Of a stretch of 64,000 nt of DNA, positions 52,903-62,864 are shown one piece after another. This DNA comes from an uncultured Tateyamaria sp. (lineage in GTDB: Bacteria > Pseudomonadota > Alphaproteobacteria > Rhodobacterales > Rhodobacteraceae). Position 1 is the stretch's first letter, and each line of letters begins with the position of its first letter. Both the position numbers and the translations under genes were made by a program. The notes under the pieces are model-generated. The model did no database searches. It saw nothing but the letters and a program-made list of their open reading frames with translations, and had not been told where the DNA came from. The stretch covers positions 651,501-715,500 of the forward strand of contig NZ_CANNCF010000002.1 in NCBI RefSeq assembly GCF_947503045.1, in the 5' to 3' direction.

Positions 52903-54425
52903 GCACGCGCCCCAAACGACGTGGACGCGGTGCGCCGCCCAGCAAGGTCCGCACGACCGACTATCGCTCTTTGCGCAATCCGTTCCCGCCGATGGGTGTC
53001 TTTTCGGACGACCGGGTCGCTGCCATCCACGACGCCAGCCTGGATGTGCTGGAACGGTTGGGCATCAAGGTGCTGCACGCCGAGGCACGCAGAGCCTTCA
53101 CGGCAGGTGGCGCGCGGGTCGATGAGGCCACCCAGATGGTCCATATCGAACGCGAGATGGTTGAGGCCGCCCTAGCGGCCGCTCCCAAATCCTTCCCGCT
53201 CATCGCAGGGGACCCGGGGCGGAACCTGACCATGGAACTCGGCTCCATGATATTTCAGCCGGGTGCTGGCTGTCCGCATGCCACCGACCTGACGCGCGGG
53301 CGGCGACCCGGCACCGAACAGGACTTTCGCGAACTGATCACCCTGACCCAGCATTTCGATGTGCTGCACATGATCCCGCCGCTGGTCGAACCGCAGGATG
53401 TGCCCATGCACCTGCGCCACTACGCAATGACGAAAGGGCAGATGGAACTGACGGACAAGGTCCCCTTCATCTACGCACGTGGCGCCGGACAGGTACGTGA
53501 ATCCTTCGAGATGCTGCAGATCGCGCGTGGGATTTCGGATGCGGATTTCGCCGCGCAATCCCATTGCTACACGATCATCAACACCAACTCTCCGCGCCAG
53601 TTGGACATACCGATGGCCCAGGGGGTGATGGATTTCGCGCGCGCCGGGCAGATGGCGATAATTACACCCTTCACCCTGATGGGCGCGATGGCCCCGATCA
53701 CCGTGGCCGGGGCCATGACCCTGTCCCATGCCGAGGCGCTGGCCGCCATCACTCTGGGCCAGTTGATCAAACCCGGCGCGCCGGTCTGCTATGGCACCTT
53801 CACCTCGAATGTGGACATGAAATCCGGCGCGCCGATCTTTGGCACGCCCGAGCATTTCAAGGCCTCGCTGGCTGCCGGCCAACTCGCGCGCCATATTGGC
53901 CTGCCTTGGCGCTGCGCCTCTGGCTCGGCGGCAAACCTCGGCGATGTGCAGGCCGCCAACGAAACGCAGTTCGGCACATGGGGCTGCCTGTTGGCCGGGG
54001 CCACGGTGACGTTACACGCCGCCGGTTGGCTCGAAGGCGGGCTGACGGTGTCCTATGAAAAGCTGATCACCGATGTCGAAGTGCTGCAGATGATGGCCGA
54101 GTTGTGCCTGTCCACTCCGGCAGACGAGGCCGAAATCGCACTGGAGGCACTCGAAGAAGTGCAGCCCGGCGGACACTTCTTTGGTGCCGCACACACGATG
54201 GAGCGCTACCAGACCGAATTCTACGAACCGCTCGTCGCAGATTTCGCCAATATCGGCACGTGGGAGGAACGCGGCAGCATTGACGCCACCACCCGTGCAA
54301 CCGGCATCTGGCAAGGTATCCTGCGCGACTTTGTCCCGCCCGTTGAGCGCGACGACCGGCTTGACGCGCTGGACCGCTACATCGCAACCCGTACCGAGGC
54401 CGGGGGTTGCGCGCCGGAAAGCTGA
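52899..54425 (+). CDS. MttB-like trimethylamine/quaternary amine methyltransferase-family protein
   Basis: The 508-residue protein is in the MttB superfamily (COG5598): LDVLERLGIKVLHAEARRAF, GAGCPHATDLTRGRRPGTEQD, GAMAPITVAGAMTLSHAEAL, and C-terminal GGHFFGAAHTMERYQTEFYEP. The frame has no internal amber codon, so it is the non-pyrrolysine type, which in studied cases (MtgB and relatives) demethylates quaternary amines such as glycine betaine. The ATGA coupling to the DMGDH-like gene suggests that its demethylated product is the substrate of that enzyme. It converges on hutC. Confidence 0.87.
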   Translation: MSTRPKRRGRGAPPSKVRTTDYRSLRNPFPPMGVFSDDRVAAIHDASLDVLERLGIKVLHAEARRAFTAGGARVDEATQMVHIEREMVEAALAAAPKSFPLIAGDPGRNLTMELGSMIFQPGAGCPHATDLTRGRRPGTEQDFRELITLTQHFDVLHMIPPLVEPQDVPMHLRHYAMTKGQMELTDKVPFIYARGAGQVRESFEMLQIARGISDADFAAQSHCYTIINTNSPRQLDIPMAQGVMDFARAGQMAIITPFTLMGAMAPITVAGAMTLSHAEALAAITLGQLIKPGAPVCYGTFTSNVDMKSGAPIFGTPEHFKASLAAGQLARHIGLPWRCASGSAANLGDVQAANETQFGTWGCLLAGATVTLHAAGWLEGGLTVSYEKLITDVEVLQMMAELCLSTPADEAEIALEALEEVQPGGHFFGAAHTMERYQTEFYEPLVADFANIGTWEERGSIDATTRATGIWQGILRDFVPPVERDDRLDALDRYIATRTEAGGCAPES

Positions 54426-54435
54426 CGGATCAAAC

Positions 54436-55137
54436 CTAAAGCACCGTCCGCATCTGGTGGCCTGGCGCAAACAGCAAGCGCACTTTGGTGACCGACCGAT
54501 CCGCATCCCAGGTCAGCCGATCAATCGCAAACAGCGCACTGCCTTCTGCACATCCGAGCGCCTGCGCGTCTCCCGTACTCGCCGCAACAGCGGAAAACGA
54601 AATCTCGCCGTCCGTGTAGGGCGCATGCTGTAGCAGCCATTCATTGGCACTGATGTCCTGAAACGGCTCTTGCAATGCACCCGGAACAACGTCCGTGTTG
54701 ATCCAGCGGCTTTCCAGCGCATAGGGCGTGTCATCGGCAAGATGCAACGCGCGGACATACAGCAATGTTGTCGCAGCAGGCGTCCGCATGGCCGCACTCA
54801 CATCCAGCGGCGGTACACATTCAGCGCGGGTGATGCGCTGATAGCTGTACTTGCGGCACCGCTCCTCGACCTCGCGGCGAATGACCGCAATGCTCAGCGT
54901 GGCCTTGGCAACAGGCTGGGCCGCCACCCGGGTGCCCGCCTTGCGCTTGCGATCCAGCAACCCTGCCTCGGCCACCGCGCGCAATGCTCGGTTCACGGTC
55001 GAGCGGGCACAGCCGAATTCCTCGGCCAGATCCGCCTCGTTCGGGATCAGATCGCCCGGCTTCCACACACGCGTCCGTATGCGACGCAACACTTCGTCCT
55101 GCACAGATTGCCAATTCCGGAACACGGGCGAATTCAC
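54436..55137 (-). CDS. hutC: Histidine utilisation repressor HutC (GntR)
   Basis: The 233-residue protein has a GntR winged helix (LIPNEADLAEEFGCARSTVNRALRAVAEAGLL at about residues 30-61) and a UTRA effector domain, the HutC-subfamily layout. It starts at a GTG overlapping the hutF stop (CTGTGA), so it is translated with hutF. It is expected to repress both divergent hut transcripts until urocanate binds. The palindrome at 56521-56536 is its probable operator. Confidence 0.92.
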   Translation of the reverse strand: MNSPVFRNWQSVQDEVLRRIRTRVWKPGDLIPNEADLAEEFGCARSTVNRALRAVAEAGLLDRKRKAGTRVAAQPVAKATLSIAVIRREVEERCRKYSYQRITRAECVPPLDVSAAMRTPAATTLLYVRALHLADDTPYALESRWINTDVVPGALQEPFQDISANEWLLQHAPYTDGEISFSAVAASTGDAQALGCAEGSALFAIDRLTWDADRSVTKVRLLFAPGHQMRTVL

Positions 55138-56498
55138 AGCGCATCCTTCAACATATCGATCGTGCGCTTGTAAGTCGCGACGATCTCGGCGCGCCTGTGA
55201 TGCGCGCCGTCCTGCACCACATGCCGCCCCGCAGCCCACACATCCCGGACAAGGCGATCATCGCCGGCAAAAATCCAGGAATCCAGCAGCGCATCCTGCG
55301 TGCGCCCCCACAGGTGCTCAGAGTCGGTATCAAGCGTCATCATGTCCGCCCAATGCCCGGTCTCGATCCGTCCTGTCAACCGACCCGTCGCCTGCGCCCC
55401 GCCTTGCACCATCCCGTCAAACAACCGTCGCCCGGTAGATTTATTTGTCGTTGCAAGGGCCGCGCGGGTGCCGTCACGCAGACGTTGGGAATAGTCGAGC
55501 GTGCGCAGCTCTTCACTCAGAGAGATGCGGATGTTGCTGTCAGACCCGATGGCAAAGGCACCACCCGCATCACACCAACGCACCGCATCAAAGATGCCAT
55601 CCCCCAGACTGCTTTCAGTAATCGGACACAGGCCCGCCACCGCGCCGGTTCGGGCCAGTCGAACGGTTTCGTCAGGCGTCATCTGCGTGCAATGGATCAG
55701 ACACCAGCGGTCTGACAGGTCCATATTGTCGAGCGCCCATGTGACAGGCCGCGCGTTCCAATGCTGTTGCACCTCCTGAACCTCGGCGCGCTGTTCACCC
55801 AGATGCATGTGGATGGGGCCGGACGGAAACAGCTCTGCATAAGCTGCCAAATCCGACGCACCAACCGCACGCAAAGAATGCGGCGCGACCCCGATCCCGG
55901 CATCATCCGGCAGTCGCGCAATACAGCGTGCCGCCCCTTCATGCAGCCGCTGAAACCGCTCCAGATCATTGCCAAACCGGATTTGCCCCGCACCCAAGCC
56001 GCGCCTGTCACATCCGCCAAACTCGTAGTGCACGGGCAACAGGCATAGCCCGATGCCGGTCTGTGCCGCGGCGGCGCAGATACGGGCAGAGGTCTCGGCA
56101 ATATCGTCGTAAGGCATACCCCCGGTCGCGTGATGCAAATAATGGAACTCGGCATTGGTGGCGTAGCCCGCCTCCAGCATCTCCATCTGTACCAGCGCTG
56201 TGATCGCCTCGATATGATCCGGAGTCAGGCGGTCGAGAAATCTGAACATCAACTGCCGCCAAGTCCAGAAACTGTCGGTCGGTTTCGGCCCACGCCGTTC
56301 GGTCCGCCCCGCCATGGCGCGTTGAAAGGCGTGGCTGTGCACATTAACCGGGGCGGGCAAGAGGCACGGCACCGTTGTCCCTTGCCGTGCCGCGCCTGTT
56401 TCCACCAAGATGATGCGCCCATTGTCGGCCACGTCCACGCGCACCTCTTTGGCCCAGCCTTCCGGCAGCAGCGCCGTTTTGGCCCATATGCTTTGCAT
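55134..56498 (-). CDS. hutF: Formimidoylglutamate deiminase
   Basis: The 454-residue amidohydrolase starts MQSIWAKTALLPEGWAKEV, with the metal motif VNVHSHAFQRAM, HYLHHATGG, and C-terminal GLCPITESSLGDGIFD and GSDSNIRISLSEELR. It deiminates N-formimidoylglutamate to N-formylglutamate, which HutG then cleaves, so histidine goes by the five-step route. ATG 56498 has a GAGGCGG site. It is upstream of hutC on the minus strand. Confidence 0.94.
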   Translation of the reverse strand: MQSIWAKTALLPEGWAKEVRVDVADNGRIILVETGAARQGTTVPCLLPAPVNVHSHAFQRAMAGRTERRGPKPTDSFWTWRQLMFRFLDRLTPDHIEAITALVQMEMLEAGYATNAEFHYLHHATGGMPYDDIAETSARICAAAAQTGIGLCLLPVHYEFGGCDRRGLGAGQIRFGNDLERFQRLHEGAARCIARLPDDAGIGVAPHSLRAVGASDLAAYAELFPSGPIHMHLGEQRAEVQEVQQHWNARPVTWALDNMDLSDRWCLIHCTQMTPDETVRLARTGAVAGLCPITESSLGDGIFDAVRWCDAGGAFAIGSDSNIRISLSEELRTLDYSQRLRDGTRAALATTNKSTGRRLFDGMVQGGAQATGRLTGRIETGHWADMMTLDTDSEHLWGRTQDALLDSWIFAGDDRLVRDVWAAGRHVVQDGAHHRRAEIVATYKRTIDMLKDAL

Positions 56499-56520
56499 CA
56501 CCGCCTCGCTTGACAGATTA

Positions 56521-56536
56521 TTATGTACGCACATAA
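56521..56536. promoter_or_regulatory. HutC operator
   Basis: TTATGTACGCACATAA has perfect 6-bp arms around a 4-bp centre and resembles the TTATGTATA-type half sites of HutC. It lies 23 bp before hutF and 33 bp before hutI, in a position to control both directions. Confidence 0.75.
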
Positions 56537-56568
56537 AAACATTAACGTGGATTTATCGCAAGTGAGTC

Positions 56569-57768
56569 GTGCCCGTGCTTTTGACCAATGCCAGAGTCGC
56601 AACGCTGCGCACAAATGACGCCTTTGGGGTGATCGACGCGGGCGCGGTGGTGGTCGAGGCTGATACCATTGCGTGGGTCGGGCCCATGGCGGACGTGCCA
56701 GAGGACTACACCAATCGCATGGTCCATGACCTAGGCGGGCGACTCCTGACGCCCGCGCTGATCGACTGCCACACCCATGTCGTGTTTGGCGGCAACCGCG
56801 CGGCCGAGTTCGAACAGCGGCTCAATGGCGCGACGTACGCCGACGTCGCAAAGGCGGGCGGCGGCATCGTTTCCACCGTGCGCGCGACCCGAACCGCCTC
56901 GGCTGATGCCCTTTTGGCCGATGCGCTGACCCGCGTGGACGCATTGATCGCCGAAGGTGTCACGCTGATCGAGGTCAAATCAGGCTATGGCCTCGACCTC
57001 GACACAGAACTCAAAATGCTGCGCGTGGCCCGCCGCATTGCAGAAGCGCGTCCCATCGCCGTGCGCACCAGCTTTTTGGGCGCACATGCGGTGCCGCCAG
57101 AATTCTCAGGCAACGCAGATGCTTACATCGACTCCGTCTGTATCCCCACCCTGCGCGCCGCCCATGCGGAAGGACTCGTGGATGCCGTCGATGGGTTCTG
57201 CGAAGGCATCGCCTTTGACACGGCGCAAATCGCGCGGGTGTTCGATGCGGCGTCCGGGTTGGGCCTACCGGTCAAGCTGCATGCCGAACAACTCTCCAAT
57301 ATCGGCGGGACCCAGCTGGCCGCCCGCTATGGCGCCCTCAGCGCGGATCACGTCGAATACGCGAATGAAGACGACGCGCGTGCGTTGGCCGCCTCCGGCA
57401 CCGTTGCCGTGCTGCTGCCGGGCGCATTCTACACCTTGCGCGAAACCCAGACCCCGCCAGTTGCCGCATTCCGCAACCATGGCGTGCCGATGGCGCTGGC
57501 GACAGATTGCAACCCTGGCTCATCGCCGTTGACCTCGCTGCTGTTGGCGATGAACATGGGCTGCACGCTGTTTCGCATGACCCCGCTTGAGGCACTGCTG
57601 GGCACCACAGCCAACGCGGCCAAGGCGCTGGGAATGGCGGATCGCGGGCGGATTACACCCGGATCACGCGCTGATCTATGCATCTGGAACGTCTCTGAAC
57701 CTGCCGAGCTTTGCTATCGGATCGGCTTCAACCCGCTCCATGCGCGTGTGTATGGGGGTGTGTTATGA
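56569..57768 (+). CDS. hutI: Imidazolonepropionase
   Basis: The 399-residue amidohydrolase begins at GTG 56569 ([17 protein letters not shown]). It shows [18 protein letters not shown] for metal binding, [41 protein letters not shown] and [12 protein letters not shown]. It opens the imidazolone ring to give formimidoylglutamate. Its stop overlaps the hutH start by ATGA. Confidence 0.96.
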   Translation: MPVLLTNARVATLRTNDAFGVIDAGAVVVEADTIAWVGPMADVPEDYTNRMVHDLGGRLLTPALIDCHTHVVFGGNRAAEFEQRLNGATYADVAKAGGGIVSTVRATRTASADALLADALTRVDALIAEGVTLIEVKSGYGLDLDTELKMLRVARRIAEARPIAVRTSFLGAHAVPPEFSGNADAYIDSVCIPTLRAAHAEGLVDAVDGFCEGIAFDTAQIARVFDAASGLGLPVKLHAEQLSNIGGTQLAARYGALSADHVEYANEDDARALAASGTVAVLLPGAFYTLRETQTPPVAAFRNHGVPMALATDCNPGSSPLTSLLLAMNMGCTLFRMTPLEALLGTTANAAKALGMADRGRITPGSRADLCIWNVSEPAELCYRIGFNPLHARVYGGVL

Positions 57769-59300
57769 TCCTCATGCCTGGGTCCGCCACGCTCGCGCAA
57801 TTGCGCGAGATCTGGTCGGGGCACGGGCCTGTGACTCTCGACACCTCTGCCCATCCGGGCATTCATGCCGCAGCCGCCGCAGTGGCGCGCGCGGCCGCCG
57901 GAGATCAGGCAGTTTATGGCATCAACACGGGCTTCGGCAAACTTGCCAGCGTCAAGATCGCGCCAGATGACGTTGCACAATTGCAGCGCAACCTCATCCT
58001 GTCCCATTGCTGCGGCGTGGGCGAACCGCTCGATCCGGCCACCACACGGCTGATGATGTCGCTCAAGCTGCTGTCTCTGGGGCGTGGCGCCTCTGGCGTC
58101 GCCATGGGCACCGTTCAACTGCTTGAGGCGATGCTCGCCAAACGCGTCATGCCTGTCATCCCGTCGCAAGGGTCTGTTGGCGCATCGGGTGACCTTGCCC
58201 CGCTGGCGCATATGGCTGCAGCGATGATGGGCGAGGGCGAAGCGGTCTATGACGGGGTCCGGCAACCTGCAAGCGATGCACTGGCAAAGGCGGGTCTGAC
58301 ACCGATAGTGCTCGGCCCAAAAGAGGGCCTTGCCCTGATCAATGGCACCCAGTTTTCGACCGCCTGTGCGCTGGTCGGGCTGTGGGGCGCCTGGACAAAC
58401 GCAGCGACAGCCGTGGTGACGGGCGCGATGTCCACAGACGCGATCATGGGCTCGACCGCTCCGCTGCAGGACGCCATTCACACCCTCCGCGGCCATGCCG
58501 GGCAGATCGAGGTCGCCCGCGCGCAACGCGCCCTCATGCAAGGCTCGGACATCCGCGACAGTCACCGCGACGGCGACACGCGCGTGCAGGACCCCTATTG
58601 CATCCGCTGTCAGCCGCAAGTCACCGGCGCGACGATGGACCTGCTCCACTTTGCAGCGCGAACGCTTGAGATCGAGGCCAACGCCGTCACGGACAACCCT
58701 CTGGTGCTGGTGGATGACGACCTGATCGTCTCGGGCGGTAATTTTCATGCCGAACCCGTCGGCTTTGCCGCCGACCAGATCGCCATCGCGATGTCCGAGA
58801 TCGGGGCCATCGCCCAGCGCCGTGTGGCGCTCATGGTCGACCCGACCCTGTCCTTCGACCTGCCCCCGTTTCTGACGCCCAATCCCGGCCTCAACTCCGG
58901 CCTGATGATCGCCGAAGTCACCACCGCCGCGCTGATGAGCGAGAACAAGCATCTGGCCAACCCGTGCACCACTGACAGCACGCCCACCTCTGCCAATCAA
59001 GAGGACCACGTGAGCATGGCGGCCCACGCCGCGCGACGGTTGGTGCGAATGAACGCGAATCTCAACGTGATCCTCGGGGTCGAGGCAATTTGCGCCGCCC
59101 AGGGCATCGCCTTTCGCGCGCCTTTGCAGACCAGCGCACCCCTGCAGTCCGTCATCGCCGTGCTGCGCCGAGAGGTGCCCCAGATCACCGAGGATCGCTA
59201 TTTGGCCCCCAGTATCGAAGCTGCCGCACAGATGGTGCGCACAGGCGCGCTATGCGGTGCGGTGGACTTGCCGGGATTTATCAAAGGGGAGGCCGCATGA
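57765..59300 (+). CDS. hutH: Histidine ammonia-lyase
   Basis: The 511-residue lyase converts histidine to urocanate and ammonia. The MIO-forming Ala-Ser-Gly is in [17 protein letters not shown] (about residues 137-153), with [11 protein letters not shown] near residue 54 and [12 protein letters not shown]. The upstream in-frame residues lie in hutI and are rejected in favour of the ATGA-coupled ATG at 57765. Confidence 0.97.
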   Translation: MILMPGSATLAQLREIWSGHGPVTLDTSAHPGIHAAAAAVARAAAGDQAVYGINTGFGKLASVKIAPDDVAQLQRNLILSHCCGVGEPLDPATTRLMMSLKLLSLGRGASGVAMGTVQLLEAMLAKRVMPVIPSQGSVGASGDLAPLAHMAAAMMGEGEAVYDGVRQPASDALAKAGLTPIVLGPKEGLALINGTQFSTACALVGLWGAWTNAATAVVTGAMSTDAIMGSTAPLQDAIHTLRGHAGQIEVARAQRALMQGSDIRDSHRDGDTRVQDPYCIRCQPQVTGATMDLLHFAARTLEIEANAVTDNPLVLVDDDLIVSGGNFHAEPVGFAADQIAIAMSEIGAIAQRRVALMVDPTLSFDLPPFLTPNPGLNSGLMIAEVTTAALMSENKHLANPCTTDSTPTSANQEDHVSMAAHAARRLVRMNANLNVILGVEAICAAQGIAFRAPLQTSAPLQSVIAVLRREVPQITEDRYLAPSIEAAAQMVRTGALCGAVDLPGFIKGEAA

Positions 59301-60097
59301 CCCCTGTGACAGTATCCCGGGGCAATAGTCCGATCATTCTCGGCCTGCCACATGCGGGCACGTATGTTCCGCCTGACATCGGCGCCAACCTCAACGCAAA
59401 CGGAACGGCGCTCGCGGATACGGACTGGCATATCGACCGCCTCTATGCGGACCTGCTGCCCGATGCCACGACTGTGCGGGCGAAGTTTCATCGTTACGTG
59501 ATCGACGCAAATCGCGACCCTGACGGTGCAAGCCTCTATCCCGGGCAGAACACGACAGCCCTGGTACCACTGACCAACTTCGGCGGGCAGGACATCTGGA
59601 ATACGCCTCCAACCGACGCGGATATCGCCGGGCGGCGCACGGCCTTTCACGCGCCCTATCACGCAGCCATCCGCGCAGAAATCACGCGGGTGCGCGATCT
59701 GCATGGTCACGCAATCCTGTTTGATTGCCACTCCATACGCTCTCGTATTTCGTACCTGTTTGACGGTACCCTGCCTGATTTCAACATCGGCACGGATCAG
59801 GGCAAAACCTGCGCGCCCCGGATCGAACGGGCCGTACATGAAATCTGCCGGAACGCCCAAGGCTTCAGCACCGTCCTGAACGGCCGGTTCAAGGGCGGCT
59901 GGACGACGCGCCACTATGGCCGACCGAACCAAAACGTCCATGCAATCCAGCTGGAACTCGCACAGTCCACCTACCTCGCCACGCAATCCGCCCCATGGGC
60001 CTATGACGAAACCAAGGCCGCGCGGCTGCGCCCGCATCTCGCCCACATTCTGTCGACACTCGCCACCCTCGTCCCAATCGCAGGAGCGCCCCAATGA
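59297..60097 (+). CDS. hutG: N-formylglutamate deformylase
   Basis: The 266-residue protein shows the FGase family features [38 protein letters not shown], and [27 protein letters not shown] split over about residues 195-222. It releases formate and glutamate from N-formylglutamate, matching the HutF route. It is ATGA-coupled to hutH and hutU. Confidence 0.94.
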   Translation: MTPVTVSRGNSPIILGLPHAGTYVPPDIGANLNANGTALADTDWHIDRLYADLLPDATTVRAKFHRYVIDANRDPDGASLYPGQNTTALVPLTNFGGQDIWNTPPTDADIAGRRTAFHAPYHAAIRAEITRVRDLHGHAILFDCHSIRSRISYLFDGTLPDFNIGTDQGKTCAPRIERAVHEICRNAQGFSTVLNGRFKGGWTTRHYGRPNQNVHAIQLELAQSTYLATQSAPWAYDETKAARLRPHLAHILSTLATLVPIAGAPQ

Positions 60098-61764
60098 CCA
60101 ACCCGCGCCACAATATCCGCGACGTGTTTCCCCCGACCGGCCCCGAAATCACCGCCAAAAGCTGGCTGACCGAAGCGCCCATGCGGATGCTCATGAACAA
60201 CCTGCATCCGGACGTGGCCGAGAACCCGCACGAGTTGGTGGTCTATGGCGGGATCGGGCGTGCGGCGCGGACGTGGGAGGATTTCGATGCCATCGTGGCC
60301 ACCCTCAAGACGCTGGAGGACACGCAAACCCTGCTGGTGCAATCGGGCAAGCCCGTCGGCGTGTTCAACACCCACAAGGACGCGCCGCGCGTGCTGATCG
60401 CCAATTCCAACCTCGTGCCACATTGGGCGACGTGGGATCACTTCAACGAACTCGATAAGCGCGGGCTGGCGATGTACGGCCAGATGACCGCCGGGTCGTG
60501 GATCTATATTGGCACCCAGGGAATCGTGCAGGGCACCTACGAGACGTTCATGGAGGCGGGCCGCCAGCACTATGATGGCAACCTGACGGGGCGCTGGATC
60601 CTGACCGGGGGACTAGGTGGCATGGGCGGTGCTCAGCCGCTGGCGGCAGTGATGGCCAGGGCCTGCTGTTTGACGGTGGAATGTGACGAGACCCGTGCCG
60701 ATTTCCGACTGCGCACCCGCTATGTGGACGAAAAGACGCATGATCTGGACACCGCCCTGTCGATGATTGACGCGTGGACCAAGGCGGGTGAGGCCAAATC
60801 CGTCGCGCTGATCGGCAATGCGGCGGATGTCTTTCCCGAGCTGGTCAAACGCGGGATCAGACCGGATATCGTGACCGACCAGACCTCGGCCCACGATCCG
60901 ATCCACGGCTACCTACCGCAGGGGTGGAGCGTCGCCGAATGGCGCGTCAGGCAGGAAAGCGATCCCAAGGCTGTTGAAAAAGCGGCAAGGGCGTCGATGA
61001 AAGTGCAGGTCGCCGCGATGGTCGATTTCTGGAACGCGGGCGTGCCCACGCTCGATTACGGCAACAACATCCGGCAGGTCGCACAAGAAGAAGGGCTAGA
61101 AAACGCCTTTGCCTTCCCCGGTTTTGTGCCCGCCTATATCCGCCCGCTGTTTTGCCGTGGCATCGGGCCGTTCCGGTGGTGCGCCCTGTCCGGCGATCCC
61201 GAGGACATCTACAAGACCGATGCCAAGGTCAAGGAACTGGTAGACGACCCGCACCTGCACAACTGGCTGGACATGGCGCGCGAACGGATCGCGTTTCAGG
61301 GCTTGCCCGCACGCATCTGCTGGGTCGGGCTGGGCGTGCGGCACAAGCTGGGCCTCGCCCTTAACGAAATGGTGCGAACCGGAGAACTTTCCGCTCCGGT
61401 CGTGATCGGACGCGACCACCTGGATTCCGGCTCCGTCGCCTCGCCCAACCGCGAGACCGAGGCGATGAAGGACGGCTCGGACGCGGTCTCAGACTGGCCG
61501 CTGCTCAACGCGATGCTGAACGTCGCCTCGGGGGCCACATGGGTGTCGCTGCATCACGGCGGCGGGGTCGGCATGGGCTTTTCCCAGCACTCCGGCATGG
61601 TGATCTGCTGTGACGGCACAGAGGACGCAGATCGGCGCATCGCCAACGTGCTTTGGAACGATCCTGCCACAGGTGTGATGCGCCACGCAGATGCAGGATA
61701 TGACACGGCTCTGGATTGTGCACGCGAACAGGGGTTAAACCTGCCCGGCATTCTGTCGAGGTAA
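60094..61764 (+). CDS. hutU: Urocanate hydratase
   Basis: The 556-residue protein hydrates urocanate to imidazolonepropionate with tightly bound NAD. Features: [20 protein letters not shown], the [13 protein letters not shown] nucleotide loop, [16 protein letters not shown], the active-site Cys in the [10 protein letters not shown] region, and [17 protein letters not shown] near the end. It starts in ATGA overlap with hutG. A Rieske oxygenase gene starts 3 bp after it. Confidence 0.97.
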   Translation: MTNPRHNIRDVFPPTGPEITAKSWLTEAPMRMLMNNLHPDVAENPHELVVYGGIGRAARTWEDFDAIVATLKTLEDTQTLLVQSGKPVGVFNTHKDAPRVLIANSNLVPHWATWDHFNELDKRGLAMYGQMTAGSWIYIGTQGIVQGTYETFMEAGRQHYDGNLTGRWILTGGLGGMGGAQPLAAVMARACCLTVECDETRADFRLRTRYVDEKTHDLDTALSMIDAWTKAGEAKSVALIGNAADVFPELVKRGIRPDIVTDQTSAHDPIHGYLPQGWSVAEWRVRQESDPKAVEKAARASMKVQVAAMVDFWNAGVPTLDYGNNIRQVAQEEGLENAFAFPGFVPAYIRPLFCRGIGPFRWCALSGDPEDIYKTDAKVKELVDDPHLHNWLDMARERIAFQGLPARICWVGLGVRHKLGLALNEMVRTGELSAPVVIGRDHLDSGSVASPNRETEAMKDGSDAVSDWPLLNAMLNVASGATWVSLHHGGGVGMGFSQHSGMVICCDGTEDADRRIANVLWNDPATGVMRHADAGYDTALDCAREQGLNLPGILSR

Positions 61765-61767
61765 ATC

Positions 61768-62808
61768 ATGTTTCTGAAAAACGCCTGGTACGTCGCCGCA
61801 TGGGATCACGAGATCACGCGCGATCTGCAACAGATCACTGTACTGGGCGAAAAGATCTGCATCTTTCGTATCGAAAGCGGCGAGTTGGTCGGGCTCGAGG
61901 ACGCCTGCCCACACCGCAAGCTGCCGCTGTCCAAAGGGCGGATCAAGGGGGACACGGTCGAATGCGGCTATCACGGGCTGACCTTTGATTGCGCGGGCCA
62001 ATGCGTCTGGGCACCGGGCACCGGGCGCATCCCGTCCGAGGCGCGCGTGCATGCCTATCCGCTGCACGAGAAATACGGACTGGTCTGGATCTGGATGGGC
62101 AACCCCGCACTGGCCGATCCCCACGACATCTGCGAGATCGAAAACTACGACAACCCCGCATGGGGCATCAATCGCGGTGCCGCGATGGAGCTGGAGTGCA
62201 ACTACCTGCTCATGTGCGACAACCTGCTGGATCCCACCCACGTGGCCTGGGTCCACCAAAGCAGCTTTGCCACGGACGCCACCAAGGACACGCCCCTGCG
62301 CGTGACCAAGACCGAGAACGGCGTGATCGTGCACCGCTGGATGATGGATCACGAACCGGCCCCGTTCTACAAAAAGGTGGTGGAATTCGCGGGCAACTGC
62401 GACCGCCTGCAGCACTACGAGGTGCGCTATCCCAGCCATGCGCTGATCAAGGCGGTGTTCACGCCTGCAGGCACCGGCGGGTCGGACGGGCCGCTGCATG
62501 ACCAGACATTCATCATGGACAGCTACAACTTCATGACGCCGGTGACCGACTCCCAGACGCGCTATTACTGGTTCCAGCTGCGCAACATCCGCCCCAATGA
62601 CGCCGCCCTGTCACAGATGATGTCCGAGGACGTCCAGCATGCCTTTGAAGAGGACCGCGCCGTGCTGAACGAAGTGCAAAAGGGCATGGCCAACAAGACC
62701 TCGCCCCATATCGACTTGCCCATTGATGGGGGGCAATTGCGGTTTCGCCGCCAGTTGCAGGCCATGATCAACGAGGAACAGCAGGTCGACCGGCAGATGG
62801 CGGAATAG
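61768..62808 (+). CDS. Rieske non-haem iron oxygenase (VanA-like) in the hut operon
   Basis: The 346-residue protein has the Rieske [2Fe-2S] motif EDACPHRKLPLSKG followed by VECGYHGLTFD (Cys-x-His, Cys-x2-His) in the first 80 residues. The catalytic iron region is CDNLLDPTHVAWVH near residue 152, the vanillate-O-demethylase oxygenase pattern. Such enzymes use O2 and a reductase to demethylate or hydroxylate small aromatic or heterocyclic acids. It lies 3 bp after hutU on the same strand, so it is in the hut operon. No reductase gene is in the window. Substrate unknown. Confidence 0.87.
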   Translation: MFLKNAWYVAAWDHEITRDLQQITVLGEKICIFRIESGELVGLEDACPHRKLPLSKGRIKGDTVECGYHGLTFDCAGQCVWAPGTGRIPSEARVHAYPLHEKYGLVWIWMGNPALADPHDICEIENYDNPAWGINRGAAMELECNYLLMCDNLLDPTHVAWVHQSSFATDATKDTPLRVTKTENGVIVHRWMMDHEPAPFYKKVVEFAGNCDRLQHYEVRYPSHALIKAVFTPAGTGGSDGPLHDQTFIMDSYNFMTPVTDSQTRYYWFQLRNIRPNDAALSQMMSEDVQHAFEEDRAVLNEVQKGMANKTSPHIDLPIDGGQLRFRRQLQAMINEEQQVDRQMAE

Positions 62809-62864
62809 GGCGCCGGGCATCGTCAAATTGACGCGCGCTCAGCCCCTGTTGCCAGCATACTCCA

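Noticed and set aside
52899-54425. Pyrrolysine-containing MttB
   Set aside because: The frame is uninterrupted over 508 codons with no in-frame TAG at the usual position, so it is the non-Pyl class.
57714-59027. A 437-codon minus-strand ORF across hutH
   Set aside because: It is the antisense shadow of histidine ammonia-lyase.
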